NCBI GenBank assembly: GCA_017656505.1
Contig: JACDNU010000001.1
Span: 1 to 64,000 of the forward strand
DNA: 64,000 bases
Reading direction: 5' to 3'
DNA from: Archaeoglobus sp.
GTDB lineage: Archaea; Halobacteriota; Archaeoglobi; Archaeoglobales; Archaeoglobaceae
The translations under genes and the position numbers were made by a program. The notes beneath the pieces are model-generated. The model searched no databases. It saw only the letters and a program-made list of their open reading frames with translations, and was not told the DNA's origin. Shown one piece after another: positions 9,568-18,754 of this stretch (within the stretch, counting starts at the first letter, position 1; every line of letters starts with the position of its first letter).

Positions 9568-10638
9568 ATGGGATTCGGAAATGTATCGTTAAAGCTCATT
9601 TTTATAATCACCGGGTTAATCCTCCTTCTCTCACCCGCAAATGCTGCTGTGGTGAGTGTTTACGCCAATTTTGAGCATCTAAAAATCCCTTTCACCCAAT
9701 GGTACCACGGCGGGAATGCTCAAATTGTCGAAGAGAACGGAAACAAGGTTCTTGAGGTTTCAGGGGGGTCTGCTGGAAGAGTTCTGGGAGTTGACGTGCA
9801 GTATGCTCCATACATTCAGCTTCAGTTAGATCTCAAACTACTGAATTCAAGCAATGGATATCTAAGAATTGTAGCATTTGGATATCCGATGAGTTCTGAA
9901 GAGTATAAAGCAGATAGAGAAATTTGCGGGATTTATGTAAACAAAGAGGCAATATTCAGCTTTAACGGATTTCTGAAAAAACTGGTAACGATCGAAAAAG
10001 GCTGGAATACGCTAACCCTGAATCTTAATCTTCAGGATGGAATCGCATCGCTGGAGTATGGGGGCGAGAAATACATCTTCAACGTCCCGCAGACAGAGGG
10101 CAAGTATTTCATTTTCAGGGTGGATCCCGGAACAGAGGCAAGACTGGATGAGATAAACCTCAAGGCAGGGGAGGACTTTAATGAGTTTTTTAACTCCTAC
10201 ACCTTCTCCAAAGCCACTCCACCTCCGATAGAAGGCCCAACGCCGTCTGGAACTGCCGTACAAACTCAAAGTCCGTCTCCAGCCCCATTACCAACCCCAG
10301 ACTTCGATAAGCTCAAAATAATTTTGGACAAAAACTACGAACTCCTTTACAAGACGGAGTACAACTCCCACAACTTCTACATCGTGAAATACTACAACTA
10401 TCTCCCCCCGGGAACTGGAGTTGAGGTTGTAACGGAGCGGGGATTCAAAATCGGAATAGAAGAGAAGGATCTGGTCAAGAACATTCTCGACACCCTCGAT
10501 ACTTCAGATGTTGAAAAAGAGCTGCTCTATCGCTCATGGGAAGACAGACAGAATGGAATTATAACCGTTTACGTAAGCGTTATCGCATTCTTGCTGTTCC
10601 TTCTCGGCCTTCTGGCAGTGATAGTCTGGAAAGCGTAA
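9568..10638 (+). CDS. exported, C-terminally membrane-anchored protein of unknown function
   Basis: N-terminal signal peptide, Pro/Ser-rich linker (TPPPIEGPTPSGTAVQTQSPSPAPLPTP), C-terminal TM helix. Confidence 0.7.
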   Translation: MGFGNVSLKLIFIITGLILLLSPANAAVVSVYANFEHLKIPFTQWYHGGNAQIVEENGNKVLEVSGGSAGRVLGVDVQYAPYIQLQLDLKLLNSSNGYLRIVAFGYPMSSEEYKADREICGIYVNKEAIFSFNGFLKKLVTIEKGWNTLTLNLNLQDGIASLEYGGEKYIFNVPQTEGKYFIFRVDPGTEARLDEINLKAGEDFNEFFNSYTFSKATPPPIEGPTPSGTAVQTQSPSPAPLPTPDFDKLKIILDKNYELLYKTEYNSHNFYIVKYYNYLPPGTGVEVVTERGFKIGIEEKDLVKNILDTLDTSDVEKELLYRSWEDRQNGIITVYVSVIAFLLFLLGLLAVIVWKA

Positions 10639-10691
10639 TACGTAAATTAAAATGTAATGGAATGTAAGGGAATGTAAAATCAAGACGTAAC

Positions 10692-12188
10692 CTAAGAACC
10701 TTTGTAAAATCTCAGGCGGTGGAGTTTTCCATTCGGCCCATAAACAGGAACGTTACCAGGCATAGGATTCAAATTCACCTTTCTTTGGAACTCGGTCTGA
10801 GACTGCCAGGCTGAAGAATTGATTGCAAGCACACCCTTGTAGAATTTCGCGCCATAAGTATGGACGTGGCCGGTATGAATGACATCCGGAATCTCATCAA
10901 TGACAAGTAGATCTTCTTTCTCGGGGGCTAACGGAGATCTTCCCCCATATATCGGAACAAGATGCCTCCTTTTCAAAATCTCCACTATGGCTTCCACCGG
11001 ATTCGAATAATCAAGCCTCGGAATTTTCAGAATTATGTCATCAAAGCTTCTCCCGTGATATACAAGCACCTTTATCCCATCTACATCGACCCATGCTGGG
11101 TTACCCACGTGAATCACGTTTTTCGGGAAGAGAGAGGCAAACTCCTTTGGCAATGCTGGCTGGGGTTCCGCCTGCCTTACCGCATCGTGGTTGCCGGGTG
11201 AGAGGATTATTTTGATTTTCTTTGGGATTCCATCCATGTGTTCTGCCGCTTCCTCATACTGGCCATAGATGTCTATGATTCTCAGCTCTTTGTCCTGTCC
11301 TGGATAGATTCCGACCCCATCGACCACGTCCCCAGCGATGAAAATGCACTTCACCTTCTCAGCTAACTCTCTCATGTACTCATTCCCAACCTCACCATTT
11401 AGCCATTTGATGAAAAGATTCCATGACTCCTCTAAAAAGGCGTTGCTACCGAAATGGATATCAGAGGTGAAAACTATCGCAAAATCCTTGTTCGGTCTTT
11501 TTCCGTTTTGGGGAAGATCAGGAAAGATGATTCGGTTGGCAATAAGATTTTTGCCCTTGAGTATGCCAGAGACTGCCAAAACCTCCTCTCCGAGGAGCTC
11601 TGATGCAATTTCCCTCAGCTTTCCGGTAGCAATAACATTTATCCTACCAGTTTTGTCCTCGAGCTCAATCAAATAATTCCCACTTGAGGTTTCCCTCACA
11701 CCACAAACGATTCCTATTATCTCCGCTTCCTTCGGTTTTATTTTCGACAAGCTTGCAATTGGAATTGACTTTACCCTTCTCCTCAGGATGTTTGCAAGCT
11801 TATCGAAGCGAGAGTTGAAATGACAGACAAAATCCTCGATTCCTCCCTCGCATGAAGAATTGCCTGTAATGTCTTTCTCAACCTTTATCTTTACATCTTT
11901 TTTCGAATCCAAGTCATAGCCATAAGAGTCAAAGGAGTTGTAAACATCCATTTTTGGTTTGTTTCTTATCAGATCTTGCAAGGATTCTGGAGTAACAACC
12001 GCCCCTCTGCTCGTCATGGAGATCTTATCGATTAAGCTGTCTAAACTCTCAACATTTAAGCTTTCAAGCCTTTCAAGCATCCTGACAGCCTTTGGATGGA
12101 TGTTGAGTCCTCTTTCTGCAAATTTTGAAACTATATCCAGTGAGCTCAAGCCTACATCATTCGAACTCTTGATTTCCACCTTTACCAC
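10692..12188 (-). CDS. polB: DNA polymerase D small subunit (DP1), calcineurin-like phosphodiesterase
   Basis: OB-fold then phosphoesterase motifs (TSDIHFGS, AGDVVDGVG, SPGNHDAVR, VYHGRSFDD, HTGHVHTYG). Confidence 0.93.
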   Translation of the reverse strand: MVKVEIKSSNDVGLSSLDIVSKFAERGLNIHPKAVRMLERLESLNVESLDSLIDKISMTSRGAVVTPESLQDLIRNKPKMDVYNSFDSYGYDLDSKKDVKIKVEKDITGNSSCEGGIEDFVCHFNSRFDKLANILRRRVKSIPIASLSKIKPKEAEIIGIVCGVRETSSGNYLIELEDKTGRINVIATGKLREIASELLGEEVLAVSGILKGKNLIANRIIFPDLPQNGKRPNKDFAIVFTSDIHFGSNAFLEESWNLFIKWLNGEVGNEYMRELAEKVKCIFIAGDVVDGVGIYPGQDKELRIIDIYGQYEEAAEHMDGIPKKIKIILSPGNHDAVRQAEPQPALPKEFASLFPKNVIHVGNPAWVDVDGIKVLVYHGRSFDDIILKIPRLDYSNPVEAIVEILKRRHLVPIYGGRSPLAPEKEDLLVIDEIPDVIHTGHVHTYGAKFYKGVLAINSSAWQSQTEFQRKVNLNPMPGNVPVYGPNGKLHRLRFYKGS

Positions 12189-12296
12189 TCCAACCTCCTC
12201 TATTCATTTCAAAACTTCTCTCGAAATATCTTTTGTCCATCGTGAAAGTGACTTATTTCGATACGTTTAAATTACTCCTCCTGTTCCCTGATTTAC

Positions 12297-12827
12297 ATGG
12301 ATAGAAGCTCGCTGATCAATCTTGGCAAGGATATCCTTTCAACGCTCATCATAGTCGGTGTGATAGTCGGGCTGGGAATTCTCCTCACAGGAACCTGGCC
12401 CTTCATGGTGGCCGTGGAATCGGGAAGCATGGAACCAAACATGCATCGAGGAGACGTTATTTTCCTAGTTAGTCCAGACAGAGCTGGAATCATCACCTAT
12501 GTTGAGGGTGTCCAGAAAGGATATAAAAGTTTTGGAAACTACGGCGACGTTATTGTTTATAAGCCGAACGGTGATGGTAAGCGTACTCCAATAATCCATA
12601 GGGCTTTAGCTTATGTGCACAAAGGTGACTATATTCCGGTAAGAGTTGGTAGCTCCGTTTATCTCACAAAGAACATCGCATCCAAAGACGGTTATGTAAC
12701 CCAAGGAGACCACAATCCCATTCCCGACCAGCCCTACGTCTCTGAACCTGTTCAAAAAGAATGGATAATCGGAGTTGCTAAATTCAGGATTCCATACATT
12801 GGTTACTTCAGGCTGATTTTCAGGTAG
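12297..12827 (+). CDS. signal peptidase I (S26B, archaeal/ER type)
   Basis: VESGSMEPNMHRGDVIF, PIIHRAL, TQGDHNPIPD motifs; N-terminal TM. Confidence 0.92.
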   Translation: MDRSSLINLGKDILSTLIIVGVIVGLGILLTGTWPFMVAVESGSMEPNMHRGDVIFLVSPDRAGIITYVEGVQKGYKSFGNYGDVIVYKPNGDGKRTPIIHRALAYVHKGDYIPVRVGSSVYLTKNIASKDGYVTQGDHNPIPDQPYVSEPVQKEWIIGVAKFRIPYIGYFRLIFR

Positions 12828-12832
12828 AAACC

Positions 12833-13114
12833 ATGATCGAGTATTTACTTTCCCTAGTGTTAGGTTTCACAGCCGGTTTCTTGATTGAGAGACTGAAAGG
12901 GGTGGGGAGGGAGAAAGAATTTCTTTCGAAGGGCATGACTGCAAGTCTTTTCTTCCTGATTTTCTTCCTCGGTTTGGACATAGGAAGAAAGCTGGATCTT
13001 TCAGAGATGATTCAAGTCGGTAAGTTGTCAATAGTTTTCGCTGTTATGACGATGGTCTTCAGCTACACAGCCTCTAAAATCCTTCTGAGGGGGTTTAGAT
13101 GTTCGTCGCGTTAG
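12833..13114 (+). CDS. LysO-type exporter, N-terminal half (DUF340-like)
   Basis: TM protein with LFFLIFFLGLDIGRKLD; overlaps the LysO C-terminal-half ORF. Confidence 0.72.
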   Translation: MIEYLLSLVLGFTAGFLIERLKGVGREKEFLSKGMTASLFFLIFFLGLDIGRKLDLSEMIQVGKLSIVFAVMTMVFSYTASKILLRGFRCSSR

Positions 13115-13686
13115 TTCTACTAATCCTTGTGGCAGGCATAGCTATCGGATCGATATCAAAATCATTAGCCTTTGATTTTGGAGAGTACATCCACTGGATT
13201 CTAATATTCTTCATCTTCCTAATTGGTATGGATCTCGGACTTATGGAGTCAAGAATGGAGAAGATAAAGAAATCATGGAAAATCGGTAGTCTGATTGCAG
13301 CAGGAACCGTTACAGGCTCGCTTTTTGCTGGAGTCATTCTGCATTACTTTTTAAGCATCCCCCTTTTGCTTGCCGCAAGTGTCGCAGCGGGGATGGGGTG
13401 GTATTCGTTGACAGGCCCGTTTTTGGCAAAAACAGCAGGAGCTTTTGCAGGAGCCCTCGGATTTACATCTAACTTTCTAAGAGAGGTACTAACGTTCATC
13501 TTTTACCCAAAGATGAAAGATAAAACTTCTGCAATCTCTATAGGCGGTGCGACAACGATGGACACGACCCTACCTTTAATAGCCAGATTCTCAAGCTCCG
13601 AGAATGCATTAGTTGCCTTCATCCACGGATTTTTCATCTCAGCTCTCGCGCCAATTCTGCTTTCGATTCTCTCAAGTTTGATGTAA
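13099..13686 (+). CDS. LysO (lysine exporter) family C-terminal domain protein
   Basis: AAGMGWYSLTGPFLAK...NFLREVLTFIFYPKM...IGGATTMDTTLPLI...FIHGFFIS conserved LysO motifs. Confidence 0.85.
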   Translation: MFVALVLLILVAGIAIGSISKSLAFDFGEYIHWILIFFIFLIGMDLGLMESRMEKIKKSWKIGSLIAAGTVTGSLFAGVILHYFLSIPLLLAASVAAGMGWYSLTGPFLAKTAGAFAGALGFTSNFLREVLTFIFYPKMKDKTSAISIGGATTMDTTLPLIARFSSSENALVAFIHGFFISALAPILLSILSSLM

Positions 13687-13749
13687 AAATGAGGCTGAAA
13701 ATGAGGCCGAAAGACTGAAATTTAAAGCTAAAAACAAAAAACAAACAGA

Positions 13750-14157
13750 TTAGACCATATTCTTCCTTATCCACCTAATGATGTCCCCTTTGGGTATTGC
13801 TCCAACGATTTTGTCAACCGGTTTTCCGTTTCTGAAGAAAATTAAAGATGGAATTGCTGTTATCGCATATCTATTCGCTATTCCCTGTTCCTCTGAAGTA
13901 TTGAGTTTGCCAAAAACAACATCTCCAGCATATTCCTTTGCGAGATCCTCGATCGTTGGAGCAATTAATCTGCACGGAGCACACCACTCCGCCCAGAAAT
14001 CAACAACCACGTACTTGTATTTCTTCAAAACTTCATTAAAGTTTGAGGAGTTTAGAGTTATGGGATGATCGGGAAATTCCACCTTTGGCTTCTCTCCAAG
14101 CATTTTTTCCATCATTTCTTTCATTTTTTTCTGTCTGATCTTCTCCAATTCGTCCAT
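13750..14157 (-). CDS. thioredoxin
   Basis: VDFWAEWCAPCRLIAPTIEDLAKEY active site CxxC. Confidence 0.93.
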   Translation of the reverse strand: MDELEKIRQKKMKEMMEKMLGEKPKVEFPDHPITLNSSNFNEVLKKYKYVVVDFWAEWCAPCRLIAPTIEDLAKEYAGDVVFGKLNTSEEQGIANRYAITAIPSLIFFRNGKPVDKIVGAIPKGDIIRWIRKNMV

Positions 14158-14315
14158 GCAAAGAGGTTGTCCCTCTGATTTTTGAAGGTTTCGGAATTTG
14201 TATGGATGGTGAAAACCCGTGTGAAAGCCGGAGAGGATTGGTTGAGGTTGTCTGGGGAATCAATTGAAAATCAATTAGAGAAGTTATTTCTACCAAAACC
14301 CCGCAGCTTTTTAGC

Positions 14316-15473
14316 ATGTCGAACCTCCGCAGGTCAAATCTTGGCAGGTCAAACTTTAGGCCAGACCTTAGCTTCATAAAAGATCCAATGTTTCTAACAT
14401 TCCTGCTGATTTTGACTATCCTTTCCCTCCTCTTTCCAGGAGAGATTCGGGAATATCCCAAATTTGTGGACTGGAGGACGATTCTTGCTTTGACAGGGTT
14501 GCTCATACTGACTACAGGCGTAAGGGAGAGTGTTTATTTTCTAATCTTAGCAAAAAAGACTCTAAGAAGGATTAGCTCCGAGAGAGGACTTGGATTGTCG
14601 CTCGTTATACTAACATTTCTGCTCTCACCAATTTTGACCAATGACATAGCGCTTTTTATCACAATTCCGCTAACGTTAAGCCTTCAAGAACTTTTAGATG
14701 TGAAACTCAGTAAACTGAGTAGATTGATTGTTCTAGAAGTAATCGCAGCCAATGCTGGCTCAACCCTAACCCCGATCGGCAACCCTCAAAACCTCTTCCT
14801 GTGGCATAGCTGGGATGTTTCATTCCTGTTTTTTGTGGAGAAGATGCTACCACTTACTGCATTGCTCTTCTTCTCTCTCATTTTCTTTGCCGTAGTGACC
14901 TTCAAAAAAGATGATCTGGCTTTTGCAAGCGATTTCAGATTGCAAGAACCAGTTGATAGAAGGCTTTTTAGCCTTTCTTTTGGGTTAATGGTAATATACG
15001 TTCTTGCTCTGGAAGTTAGGGTATCACAGTACCTGCTACCCTTTATCATCCTCATTTTTCTGGTTTTCTACAGAAAAGTTCTTAAAAAAGTTGACTGGTT
15101 ATTGCTGCTGATCTTCGTGATCGTTTTCATAGACTTCCACCTTCTATCGATGGTGGAGCTGATTCAAGATGCTGTGAATTCGTTCAGCCTTACTCCAGCA
15201 AACGTTTTCATTCTTTCGATTTTCACATCTCAGCTCATGAGCAATGTTCCTGCAGCAATATTCATCTCAAAGTTCTCCCACCACTGGTTAGCAATATGTT
15301 ACGGAGTAAATCTGGGAGGGAATGGTGTAGTTCTCGCATCCTTCGCCAACTTAATTGCTCTCCGATTATCAAAGAGTAAGGGAATCCTCATCGACTTTCA
15401 CAAAATCTCGCTGCCATACCTTCTTCTAACCGGAATTGTTGCATATTTACTATTCTTCGGATTTAATATTTAA
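14316..15473 (+). CDS. SLC13/ArsB-NhaD (ion transporter) superfamily permease
   Basis: Polytopic; TNDIALFITIPLTL, NAGSTLTPIGNPQNLFLW, SQLMSNVPAAIFIS motifs. Confidence 0.83.
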   Translation: MSNLRRSNLGRSNFRPDLSFIKDPMFLTFLLILTILSLLFPGEIREYPKFVDWRTILALTGLLILTTGVRESVYFLILAKKTLRRISSERGLGLSLVILTFLLSPILTNDIALFITIPLTLSLQELLDVKLSKLSRLIVLEVIAANAGSTLTPIGNPQNLFLWHSWDVSFLFFVEKMLPLTALLFFSLIFFAVVTFKKDDLAFASDFRLQEPVDRRLFSLSFGLMVIYVLALEVRVSQYLLPFIILIFLVFYRKVLKKVDWLLLLIFVIVFIDFHLLSMVELIQDAVNSFSLTPANVFILSIFTSQLMSNVPAAIFISKFSHHWLAICYGVNLGGNGVVLASFANLIALRLSKSKGILIDFHKISLPYLLLTGIVAYLLFFGFNI

Positions 15474-15502
15474 AAGGGAGTTTAAAAACTAAAACTTTAA
15501 AA

Positions 15503-16855
15503 CTATCCTAAAATTTTCTTTACACTCTGGATGCCTTTCTCAAGTAATTCCTTAGCTTTATCGGGAGATTTAGCCTCAGCGAAAACCCTCACTATGGGCT
15601 CAGTGCCTGAAGGTCTTATAAGAATCCATCCGTCATCATAATCAAGCCTAGCTCCATCGGTGAAGTTCGCCTTTGGGAATTCCTCTTTAAGGCCGGTTAA
15701 AAGCTTGAGCTTATCCCTGCAGGGCAGCTTCTCTTTTAGGGTATAGTACTTCGGAATGTCCTTCACAAGCTCAGAAATCGGCTTTTGCTCGCTCGCCATA
15801 AGCTCAAGAACCTTTGCAGCGCTCATGGCTCCATCTCTCGTCAGCTGGAACTCTGGGAAAATCAAGCCGCCGTTCCCTTCCCCACCAAAAACCGCATTCA
15901 CCTCTTTCATAACCTTAACTACAACCGGAGAGCCGACAGCCGTATAAACGATTTCCCCTCCAGCCCCGTTTACAGCATCCTCAACACACTTGGAGCTCGA
16001 AACGGGGGTTACGACTTTCCCCCCACCCTTCATCGTTACGTAGTACTTCGCCATCAGGGCGAGCATGACATCTTCGGAAATGAAATTGCCCTTTTCATCA
16101 ACGAAGGTTGCTCGATCAGCATCTCCGTCATGGGCGATGCCTAAGTCGGCCGAAACCTGCTTCACGACCTCCTTAAGAAAGCCGACGTTTTTCTCCTCAG
16201 GCTCGGGATTTCGCTGGGGGAAGCTTCCATCTGGATGGGCATTTATGCTTATTACCTCACATCCAAGCTCTTTGAGGAGTTGGGGGGAAGTAAAGCATGC
16301 AGCCCCATTCCCGCAATCAACAACAACCCTGAATTTTCGCGAGACTATGAGATCGACATCAACCCTCTCCTTTACACCATCTATGTAAAATCTGTTGCAT
16401 TCGCTGCTGAAAATCTGGCCAACCTCGTTCCATCTTGCAGTCCTAAACTCCTTGCTCTTGTAGATCCTTTCACTCTCCTCATCCATCTCCCTCGTGAATT
16501 CCGTTCCATCGGAATGGACGAATTTTATTCCATTGTACTCCCTCGGATTGTGGCTTGCCGTAACTATGACTCCTCCCGTGGCGTTCGTTTCCTTTACGTA
16601 ATACTGAAGAGCTGGAGTGGGGGCTACGCCAAGATCGACGGCATCGCTTCCAACGGATGTAATTCCTGCGAGAACGGCACACTTCAGCATCTGAGAAGAG
16701 ATCCTCGCATCCGTTGCAACAGCTATCCTGCCCTTCCTCATCGTCCCGATTACTCTTCCAAGATTGAGGGCCATGTCGGCGGTTAGCTCCTCATTTGCAA
16801 TTCCTCTAACTCCATTGGTGCCGAAAAGCTCTCCCGCCCCACCTATTCGAGTCAT
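15503..16855 (-). CDS. glmM: phosphoglucosamine mutase / phosphomannomutase
   Basis: FGTNGVRGIANEELT, TASHNPREYNGIKF, AHDGDADRATFVD, RPSGTEPIVRVFAEA motifs. Confidence 0.92.
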   Translation of the reverse strand: MTRIGGAGELFGTNGVRGIANEELTADMALNLGRVIGTMRKGRIAVATDARISSQMLKCAVLAGITSVGSDAVDLGVAPTPALQYYVKETNATGGVIVTASHNPREYNGIKFVHSDGTEFTREMDEESERIYKSKEFRTARWNEVGQIFSSECNRFYIDGVKERVDVDLIVSRKFRVVVDCGNGAACFTSPQLLKELGCEVISINAHPDGSFPQRNPEPEEKNVGFLKEVVKQVSADLGIAHDGDADRATFVDEKGNFISEDVMLALMAKYYVTMKGGGKVVTPVSSSKCVEDAVNGAGGEIVYTAVGSPVVVKVMKEVNAVFGGEGNGGLIFPEFQLTRDGAMSAAKVLELMASEQKPISELVKDIPKYYTLKEKLPCRDKLKLLTGLKEEFPKANFTDGARLDYDDGWILIRPSGTEPIVRVFAEAKSPDKAKELLEKGIQSVKKILG

Positions 16856-16940
16856 AAAAAAAGTAGAGAAAAGGAGTTTAAAAACAATTCGAATTTAAGA
16901 TTGAGTTTTGGTAATTGAATTGTAAAAAATTGTAAAAAAT

Positions 16941-18488
16941 TCAGGCTTTTTCTGCAAACAGGTCTTTGAATTTCTCCTTCAACTGCCGTTTCATTATCTT
17001 TCCAGAGGGTGTGATCGGGATATTTTCGTAGCCGGTAACGATTACCTTCTTTGGCACCTTGAACTTTGCAAGCCTTTCCTTGCACCACCCAATTATCTCT
17101 TCTTCACTTGGCTCTTCTCCCGGTTTGGGAACGACGACAGCCACCACAGCCTCTGCCCAGTAGGGATGGGGAACTCCTATGACTGCACACGCTCCAACCT
17201 TTGGATGCATAGCGATAGCTGTCTCAACTTCCAGAGATGGGACGTTCTCTCCTCCACTTTTGATCATATCCTTTTTTCTGTCTACAAAGTAATACAACCC
17301 ATCCTCACCAAGTCTGAAAAGATCTCCCGTGTGTAACCATCCATTTTTAAGAGTTTCCGCAGTTTTTTCCGGGTTCTTGTAGTACTCCATCATAACACTC
17401 GGCCCTCTCATCAGCAGCTCACCCACTTCACCTTCCGCAACCTCTCTGTCCTCATCATCAACTATCCTAACTTCCACGTTTAGATGGGGTTTCCCAAGGC
17501 AGTTTTTAACGAATTTTTCTGCCATCTCTTCGTTCATTTCGACAAAGCCATAGCTCAGGCCTAGAGGATTGCTCTCCGTCTGTCCATAGTAGTTCATCCA
17601 TTTACCGTTTGGAAACATCTTTGCTGACATGAGCAAAGCCTGATAACTCGGGAAGGGGTTACCGAAGGTGATAAGCTTATTCACGGATTCGAAGGTTTTC
17701 TCTCCCTTTGTCATCTGTACAAGAGCCATATATAGTGTTGGTGGCCAGACGAGATAATTGACATCGTATTTTTCCAGATATTCCATCGCTTCAACCAGAT
17801 CGGCTCTTTGCTGCACGAAAAGCTTTGCACCTGCCATAAGACCGCAAAGAACGAGGTAGCTTCCCGCTACATGGAACATCGGTATGGTTAAAAGGGTTCT
17901 GGAATCTTTGGTTACCTCAAGATCATAAAAACCGCTCATCAGCGTTGCGTACCAGTTTCTGTGAGAAGCAATTACCCCTTTCGGTAAAGCTTCCGTTCCA
18001 CTTGTGTAGATGAGCGTGCAGGGGTCGTCAAGGTAGATGTCAACTTCCGGATCTTCCGCTGATCCTTTGAGCAAATCCGAATACTTGGTTTCGGCATCTT
18101 TGCCCAATCCCTTTTCGATCAGAACTCTCTGCTTGCTTCCAGCAACCTTAGCTACTGCATCAGCGAAAAATTCCTCTACGAAGATGATTTTCGCATCGGC
18201 ATGCCCGATGATGTAGGCAATGTCTTGTGGAGAGAGCATGACGTTTATCAGATTTATGACGGCACCTATTTTGGTTACGGCGAAAAGCAGCTCTATATAT
18301 TCAGGCGAGTTCAGAGAAATTACGGAAACCACATCACCTCTGCCAATCCCCATCTTTATTAACGAGTTTGCAATTCGATTTGAGTTCTCGTAGAGTTCGT
18401 TGTAAGTTATTTCCTTTTCCTGAAAAACCACAGCGGTTTCATCTCCAAAAAGCTTGGCACTTCTTCTTATAATATCCCCTACAGACAT
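16941..18488 (-). CDS. AMP-dependent acyl-CoA synthetase (long ORF start 18626; likely start at internal Met near 18488)
   Basis: LIYTSGTEALPKGVIASH, YGQTESNPLG, LHTGDLFRL, PITPSGKIMKRQLKE motifs. Confidence 0.88.
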   Translation of the reverse strand: MSVGDIIRRSAKLFGDETAVVFQEKEITYNELYENSNRIANSLIKMGIGRGDVVSVISLNSPEYIELLFAVTKIGAVINLINVMLSPQDIAYIIGHADAKIIFVEEFFADAVAKVAGSKQRVLIEKGLGKDAETKYSDLLKGSAEDPEVDIYLDDPCTLIYTSGTEALPKGVIASHRNWYATLMSGFYDLEVTKDSRTLLTIPMFHVAGSYLVLCGLMAGAKLFVQQRADLVEAMEYLEKYDVNYLVWPPTLYMALVQMTKGEKTFESVNKLITFGNPFPSYQALLMSAKMFPNGKWMNYYGQTESNPLGLSYGFVEMNEEMAEKFVKNCLGKPHLNVEVRIVDDEDREVAEGEVGELLMRGPSVMMEYYKNPEKTAETLKNGWLHTGDLFRLGEDGLYYFVDRKKDMIKSGGENVPSLEVETAIAMHPKVGACAVIGVPHPYWAEAVVAVVVPKPGEEPSEEEIIGWCKERLAKFKVPKKVIVTGYENIPITPSGKIMKRQLKEKFKDLFAEKA

Positions 18489-18657
18489 CTGGTTTACCCT
18501 AACCCCATAAAAATCACCTCTTTCACAAATAATCATGAAAGAATTAAAAATTTGTGGTGAGCGATATCTAACTTTTAGATCTATCTTGCATCTATTGCCA
18601 AACTTACTGTAAAATCCATAACCCAAAGAATTAATACCTCAAAACCAAGGAATAGAT

Positions 18658-18713
18658 GGGCAATGATGAAAGGACCCCTCTGAAGGGTGATGAGGGTATT
18701 GAGTTCTGAGCCC
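18658..18713 (+). ncRNA. C/D box sRNA (2'-O-methylation guide)
   Basis: GGGC stem - C box ATGATGA (18663-18669) - 10-nt guide AAGGACCCCT - D' CTGA (18680-18683) - AGG - C' GTGATGA (18687-18693) - 12-nt guide GGGTATTGAGTT - D CTGA (18706-18709) - GCCC stem. Confidence 0.88.
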
Positions 18714-18754
18714 TAATCAATTTTCCATGAACTTTTCATAAACTCTTCATGAAT

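Noticed and set aside
13687-13725. Possible C/D box-like string aatgaggCTGAaaatgaggccgaaagaCTGA
   Set aside because: C and C' boxes (ATGAGG) do not match RTGATGA and there is no terminal stem; treated as chance or microduplication.
14036-14506. 156-aa minus-strand ORF overlapping thioredoxin and the permease start
   Set aside because: Antisense to well-supported genes; composition not protein-like.
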